A stretch of DNA of 64,000 nt from Ruminiclostridium cellobioparum DSM 1351 = ATCC 15832 (GTDB taxonomy: Bacteria > Bacillota > Clostridia > Acetivibrionales > DSM-1351), in contig NZ_JHYD01000002.1 in the NCBI RefSeq assembly GCF_000621505.1, forward strand, positions 248,001-312,000, given 5' to 3'. A model generated the notes under the pieces. It did not search any database and was not told the DNA's origin. It saw only the letters and a list, made by a program, of their open reading frames with translations. Every line of letters begins with the position of its first letter. Positions within the stretch are counted from its first letter, which is position 1. A program made the translations under genes and the position numbers. Below, piece by piece: positions 59,930 to 64,000 of the stretch.

Positions 59930-60733
59930 ATGTTCAAGTACTTTTTTACATATATTGACCGGATACCAAAGGAATCGAGAAATGAGCTGTTTTCTGCACA
60001 GCACCTGCTGGCGCTGGCTATGGTTGCCTGTGCCTGGGTTTTAATAATTTTATTATTTAAGAATAGGACAACAAAAGCTAAATGGAAGGCAATTAAATGC
60101 ATGTCCATGCTGCTTCCGCTCCTGGAACTGGCTCAAATGCTATGGTATAAAAGTATAGGCGAGTTTTCCTGGGGCTATACCCTGCCCCTGCATTTATGCA
60201 GCCTGATGTCAATCATACTGCCGGTAATGGCTTTCACAGGGAACAGCCTCCTGCAGGAATACTCCTATGCCATTGGACTGGCTCCTGCCCTGATGACGCT
60301 GCTGACGCCCGACGTTTACTATTATCCGGCAGTGTCATTCATATATATGCAGACAATGGTGGTGCACGGCATTATCTGCCTTATACCGCTGTTTATGGTT
60401 TTTTGCATGGACTTCAGGCCGGATATAAGGAAACTTCCCAGGGTCATGGCCATCCTTGTGTGCTTTGCCCTGATGATGATACCGGTTAACCATTTCACCG
60501 GCGGGAATTACTTTTTTCTGAGATATCCGGCGGCAGGGTCTCCTATGGAGAGCTTTGCCGGATTAGTAGGAAGTCCATGGTATCTGATACCGACTTTTAT
60601 GCTGGGCTGCGTCCTGTGGATAATTTTTTATCTGCCGTTTATGGTTCTGAGGCGGGCAGAGGTGAAAAACTCCGTCAAAATGCCGGCTGCTGCTGTAAAA
60701 GAGGAAGAAAAGGAACATGTTTTAACGGGCTGA
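59930..60733 (+). CDS. YwaF / TIGR02206 family membrane protein
   Basis: A 267-residue protein with about seven membrane segments. The family pattern is visible: FSAQHLLAL at the start, LPLHLCSLMSIILPVMAF, the QEYSYAIGLAPALMTLLTPD stretch, YMQTMVVHGIICLIPL, and NYFFLRYPAAGSPME near the end. The function is unknown. A charged cytoplasmic tail (about 240-267) closes it. AAGGGGGCACC precedes the ATG. Confidence 0.85.
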   Translation: MFKYFFTYIDRIPKESRNELFSAQHLLALAMVACAWVLIILLFKNRTTKAKWKAIKCMSMLLPLLELAQMLWYKSIGEFSWGYTLPLHLCSLMSIILPVMAFTGNSLLQEYSYAIGLAPALMTLLTPDVYYYPAVSFIYMQTMVVHGIICLIPLFMVFCMDFRPDIRKLPRVMAILVCFALMMIPVNHFTGGNYFFLRYPAAGSPMESFAGLVGSPWYLIPTFMLGCVLWIIFYLPFMVLRRAEVKNSVKMPAAAVKEEEKEHVLTG

Positions 60734-60789
60734 TATACCTCTGTCGTTACCTGACGGAACAGCCGGCTTTTCAAAAATAGATTTGTCTT

Positions 60790-62544
60790 TTACAGCAGAT
60801 ATTGACAACCACCCTTATGCTGTTTACACTGCTTTTTAAGGTATGCCAGCTGCTCTGATATCTGGTATTGATCGGTATACTTCTTATTTTTATTTGAAAT
60901 TCCCACAATGGTCAGTGAAATAAGAGGAAATTTCTCAGTTTGCCCATGCCTGTTCTGGGTTATAATAAAGCCGTTTTTAATATCATTTTCAGTATAATAT
61001 TTCAGGACATCTCTTTCAAAATCTTCAGTAACAGCTTTACATACCGGTTCCATGTCGTAATTATCCAGGATTATTACAAAGTCATCGCCGCCGATATGGC
61101 CGGTAAATTGACTGCCGCTGACGTTTTTCATGATTGTTGAGGAAAGCAGCTTTATTACCAAATCACCGTTTTCAAAGCCGTAAACATCGTTATAAGCTTT
61201 GAAATTATCTATATCAAGGTATAATATGCTATATTTATCATCGGAATGAATGCATTTATTTATCTTCTGTTCTATGATCAAATTACCCGGAAGTCCTGAA
61301 AGGGGGTTTTGATGCTTTGCATTTACCACTTCGATTTCGGTGGTCTTTTGCAGCAGGTCCTTGATTGTAACAGTACCCCGGTACTCGGAATTTTTTGTGA
61401 CCACAATAAAGTCGTAAAGCTTGTCTGCCGGCCGGGACATTGCAATATGCGATACGGCACTTATGGGAGTCTGGCTGTCAACTGCCAGAAAATCCGTTTC
61501 CATAAGATCAGTTATGGGTTTTTTCTGATACAGGCTGAAACCGTATTGTCCGCTTAGCATCAGGGTAAACCTTGCTTTGCATATAGTACCCATGACAGTA
61601 TTGTTTTTTACTATGCATAAACCAAGTATCGAGGGATTTTTTTTGAATATTTCAAATACCTGCTCAACGCTTGTTGACGGGGAGATTGTATAAGCATCTG
61701 TAGTAAGATTCTCTATGTAAATACTGTTTACCTGGTTACCGAAGGTATGATTTTTCTTCCTGTTTACATCCTTTAATATTTCAATGACTTCAGAAGATAT
61801 GGAAATCATTTCTTCAGCGGGCTTTTGTATAAAGTAGCCCTGACCGTAGTGAACACCCAGATTTATGAGGGTTGCCATTTCCTCCCTGGTTTCAATTCCC
61901 TCTGCTATCAGATGGATGTTGGCCATATGTGATAATTCGATCATGCTTTTTACCAATGCAAATTTGATACTGTCCTCGTTGATGTTTCTGATCAGGTTCA
62001 TATCAAGTTTTATATAGTGCGGTTTTATGTCACTTATAAGGTTAAGCCCTGAATAACCTGCACCGGCATCATCTATTGCAATTTTATATGTCTGTTCCTT
62101 GTAGTGGTTTACTGTACTTTTGAAACTATTCATATCATTCACCGCATTCCGCTCTGTGATCTCAAATATGATATTCTCGGGCGTTATGCCATATTGACTC
62201 AGATATTCCTTTGTGAAGCCCTGACGGAATTTCACATCATGCATGATATTGGGGTTGACATTAACGAATAATTTTGTATTCATCGGATGCTCATTGTTCA
62301 AAAAGGCCGACTCAAGGGACTTGGTGCGGCAAAGCAGCTCCAGGTCCCACAGTCTGTTGCACTGCCCGGCATAGAAAAATAATTCATCAGGGCTTTTTAT
62401 AAAGGAATCGCCTTTAACACGGCTCAGGGCTTCATATCCCAGCAGAGAGCCGTCACGCAGGGAGATGATTGGCTGGAATACCGTTTTAATCTGCTTATTA
62501 TCAAGTATTTTTGATATTTCTTCCTCAATTGGATTATTAGTCAT
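60790..62544 (-). CDS. EAL - CBS pair - GGDDF cyclic di-GMP protein
   Basis: A 584-residue cytosolic protein. The EAL phosphodiesterase domain (about 15-255) keeps the motif EAL (38-40), FVNVNPNIM, IIFEITER, AIDDAGAGYSG, KLDM and AEGIET, so it should hydrolyse cyclic di-GMP. Two CBS domains (about 275-400) can bind adenine nucleotides. The C-terminal GGDEF-type domain (about 420-570) has GGDDF at 485-489 in place of GGDEF. Loss of the catalytic glutamate suggests it is not a cyclase and may bind GTP as a regulator. AAAGG precedes the ATG. Confidence 0.88.
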   Translation of the reverse strand: MTNNPIEEEISKILDNKQIKTVFQPIISLRDGSLLGYEALSRVKGDSFIKSPDELFFYAGQCNRLWDLELLCRTKSLESAFLNNEHPMNTKLFVNVNPNIMHDVKFRQGFTKEYLSQYGITPENIIFEITERNAVNDMNSFKSTVNHYKEQTYKIAIDDAGAGYSGLNLISDIKPHYIKLDMNLIRNINEDSIKFALVKSMIELSHMANIHLIAEGIETREEMATLINLGVHYGQGYFIQKPAEEMISISSEVIEILKDVNRKKNHTFGNQVNSIYIENLTTDAYTISPSTSVEQVFEIFKKNPSILGLCIVKNNTVMGTICKARFTLMLSGQYGFSLYQKKPITDLMETDFLAVDSQTPISAVSHIAMSRPADKLYDFIVVTKNSEYRGTVTIKDLLQKTTEIEVVNAKHQNPLSGLPGNLIIEQKINKCIHSDDKYSILYLDIDNFKAYNDVYGFENGDLVIKLLSSTIMKNVSGSQFTGHIGGDDFVIILDNYDMEPVCKAVTEDFERDVLKYYTENDIKNGFIITQNRHGQTEKFPLISLTIVGISNKNKKYTDQYQISEQLAYLKKQCKQHKGGCQYLL

Positions 62545-62654
62545 AAGTCAACCTTTGGATATTAGTATTTGTCATTTATTGTAGCATTATGGAGTTAACT
62601 TTATGCTAATTTATTGTTATTAAGAGGTTAAGAATCTAATATTTGCCACGGTTC

Positions 62655-64000
62655 CTACAGCAGTCTGTCCAAGGGCTTCAGCGCGGGACCTTCTATTACG
62701 GTTCCGTCTACGCCGTAGCGTGAGGCATGACAGGGGCAATCCCAGGTGTGCTCGGCAGAATTCCAGTGCACTTCACAGCCGAGATGTTTGCAGGTGGTGT
62801 CCACAATATACAAATTGCCGTCCATGTCCTTATAAGCTCCTGCCTTATGGCCGTTATACATTAGGGCTTTACCTTCACCGGGTTCAATATCTACATCTTC
62901 GGGAGGCATATTGATTTTTCCGGATATGAGGCTCTTGGCAACATCCAGATTTTCTTTTACAAAATTTTTGGCAGATTCAACCGGGGTGAACCTGGAAGGC
63001 TTGAATATTTCCTCAACCTCACTCTTACCTTTTGTGAGAATATCCCTGATAATCATTGCAGAGACCGTACCTGTGGTCATACCCCATTTCTGATAAGCGG
63101 CGGCAATGAATATATTTAATTTTGTTCCGGTAATATGGCCGATGAAGGGTATTTCATTCATGGCGGTATAGTCCTGCGCCGACCAGCGGTAGGGAACTTC
63201 CAGGGCACTGTAGGTATCTTCGGCATATTTGATAAGATTTATATAGTGCTCCCTCTCGTCATCATCCTTTCCTGTTTTGTGATGTTCTCCTCCGATGATC
63301 AGGAGTTGTTCTTCATCCTCCAGGGGATGTGTTCTCAATGACCTGGTGGGCTGCTCATAAGAAATGTACATTCCGCCTGAAAGTTTAACTTTGGCTTTCA
63401 CAGCCAGGGCATAGGAGCGCTCCGGGTACATTCTGGCAGAGAAGAAGCCGCCGCCGTCATAAAAGGGGAAATGACTTGCTATAATCACTTTACTTGACAT
63501 TATAGTAAGGCCATCTCTGGTCGAGGTCCTGCATTCCTTATCCTCATGGATATCTATGGCCGTGGTGTTCTCAAAGATATGCCCTCCTTTTTGCACGATA
63601 AGGTTTGCCAGCTCCAGAAGATATTTCCGGGGATGGAATTGTGCCTGATTTTTAAAGCAAACTGCTCCTTTCACTTGAAAAGGAAGCTCCAGGGAGGTTT
63701 CATAGTCGGCAGGCAGCCCCAAAGTCCGGGCGGTTTTTACTTCATCTTCCAGAGCTTGAAGATACCTGTCCTCAAGTGTATATACATAGTTTGACTGGTG
63801 ACTGAAGTCACAGTGTATATTATTTTCACTTATTATAGTCTCAATAAGGGAAATTGCTTCTTCATTTATCTCACCATACCTTTTGGCACCCTCAATTCCA
63901 ATTTTTTCTTTGAGCGATGAGTATTTCAAATCATGAAGCGAGGTTATCTTGGCCGTGGTGTGCCCGGAGGTGGACATTGCTATCCGGAAGGAATCAATTA
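62655..64000 (-). CDS. FAD-dependent oxidoreductase with C-terminal Rieske domain (5' truncated by window)
   Basis: About 448 residues are visible; the frame stays open to base 64000, so the Rossmann GxGxxG start lies outside. SGHTTAKITSLHDL is the FAD-contact stretch of the DAO/GlpD-like oxidases, and IPFIGHITGTKLNIFIAAAY is the second FAD segment. The C-terminal Rieske [2Fe-2S] ligands are CKHLGCEVHW (bases about 62772-62801) and CPCHASRYG (about 62718-62744). This fusion (DadA-like oxidoreductase with Rieske domain) is common in Firmicutes; its substrate is unknown. Confidence 0.85.
   Translation of the reverse strand, partial: IDSFRIAMSTSGHTTAKITSLHDLKYSSLKEKIGIEGAKRYGEINEEAISLIETIISENNIHCDFSHQSNYVYTLEDRYLQALEDEVKTARTLGLPADYETSLELPFQVKGAVCFKNQAQFHPRKYLLELANLIVQKGGHIFENTTAIDIHEDKECRTSTRDGLTIMSSKVIIASHFPFYDGGGFFSARMYPERSYALAVKAKVKLSGGMYISYEQPTRSLRTHPLEDEEQLLIIGGEHHKTGKDDDEREHYINLIKYAEDTYSALEVPYRWSAQDYTAMNEIPFIGHITGTKLNIFIAAAYQKWGMTTGTVSAMIIRDILTKGKSEVEEIFKPSRFTPVESAKNFVKENLDVAKSLISGKINMPPEDVDIEPGEGKALMYNGHKAGAYKDMDGNLYIVDTTCKHLGCEVHWNSAEHTWDCPCHASRYGVDGTVIEGPALKPLDRLL

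Overview
The window looks like chromosomal DNA of an anaerobic, spore-forming clostridium, probably of the Ruminiclostridium / cluster III type. This is inferred from gene content: an NADH-linked trimeric [FeFe]-hydrogenase (hydCBA), L-lactate dehydrogenase, iron-sulfur L-serine dehydratase (sdaAB/sdaAA), a SpoVB-like flippase, a GerMN lipoprotein-like protein, an SLH-domain surface protein, and strong AGGAGG ribosome sites. I saw no rRNA, tRNA, CRISPR array, prophage or intact transposase. Most genes are ordinary core or metabolic genes.

Layout. 1-6.4 kb: the end of a BcsB-like gene, a nitroreductase, two divergent DEAD-box RNA helicases, then a HAD phosphatase next to glycerol-1-phosphate dehydrogenase (araM). 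6.4-9.6 kb: a long palindromic repeat, ldh, a membrane diguanylate cyclase and a bacteriohemerythrin. 9.6-15.4 kb: an L-fucose island with a DeoR regulator facing fucA, a RhaB-type kinase, fucI and fucU. 15.5-21.1 kb: two MFS permeases, a HAD phosphatase, a SpoVB-like flippase and DUF1294. 21.3-24.4 kb: a FHA - FtsW/RodA - penicillin-binding protein operon. 24.4-29.6 kb: an SLH-anchored GHL10 protein and a TetR-MFS efflux pair. 29.8-34.5 kb: serine dehydratase, a 58-residue YjfB-type protein, and a split methionine synthase / methylenetetrahydrofolate reductase module. 34.6-41.9 kb: acyl-CoA synthetase, inositol monophosphatase, TraB-type membrane protein, a membrane MutS-like ATPase and small proteins. 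42-46 kb: hydCBA. 46-48 kb: two CBO0543-type membrane paralogues and a decayed ABC-transporter locus. 48-55 kb: a calcium P-type ATPase facing two tandem PQQ-propeller proteins. 55-64 kb: lepB, acyl-ACP thioesterase, GerMN, YdcF, TrpB2, a YwaF-type protein, an EAL-CBS-GGDDF protein and a FAD-Rieske oxidoreductase that runs off the end.

The most unusual signals are non-coding. A leader element recurs before suhB, before the TraB gene (twice) and before hydC. In each an upstream anti-Shine-Dalgarno strand can pair with the ribosome site or its local equivalent, and the suhB and hydC copies differ by a compensatory A-U to G-C change. The TraB leader ends in a module of about 40 nt that is nearly identical to the ldh leader. 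A second family is a palindromic repeat (about 6.43-6.67, 54.91-55.07 and 58.27-58.35 kb). One copy carries two hairpins with CAGGAYG loops and another has become a convergent terminator. Both families are described from this sequence alone; I could not compare them with Rfam or other genomes.
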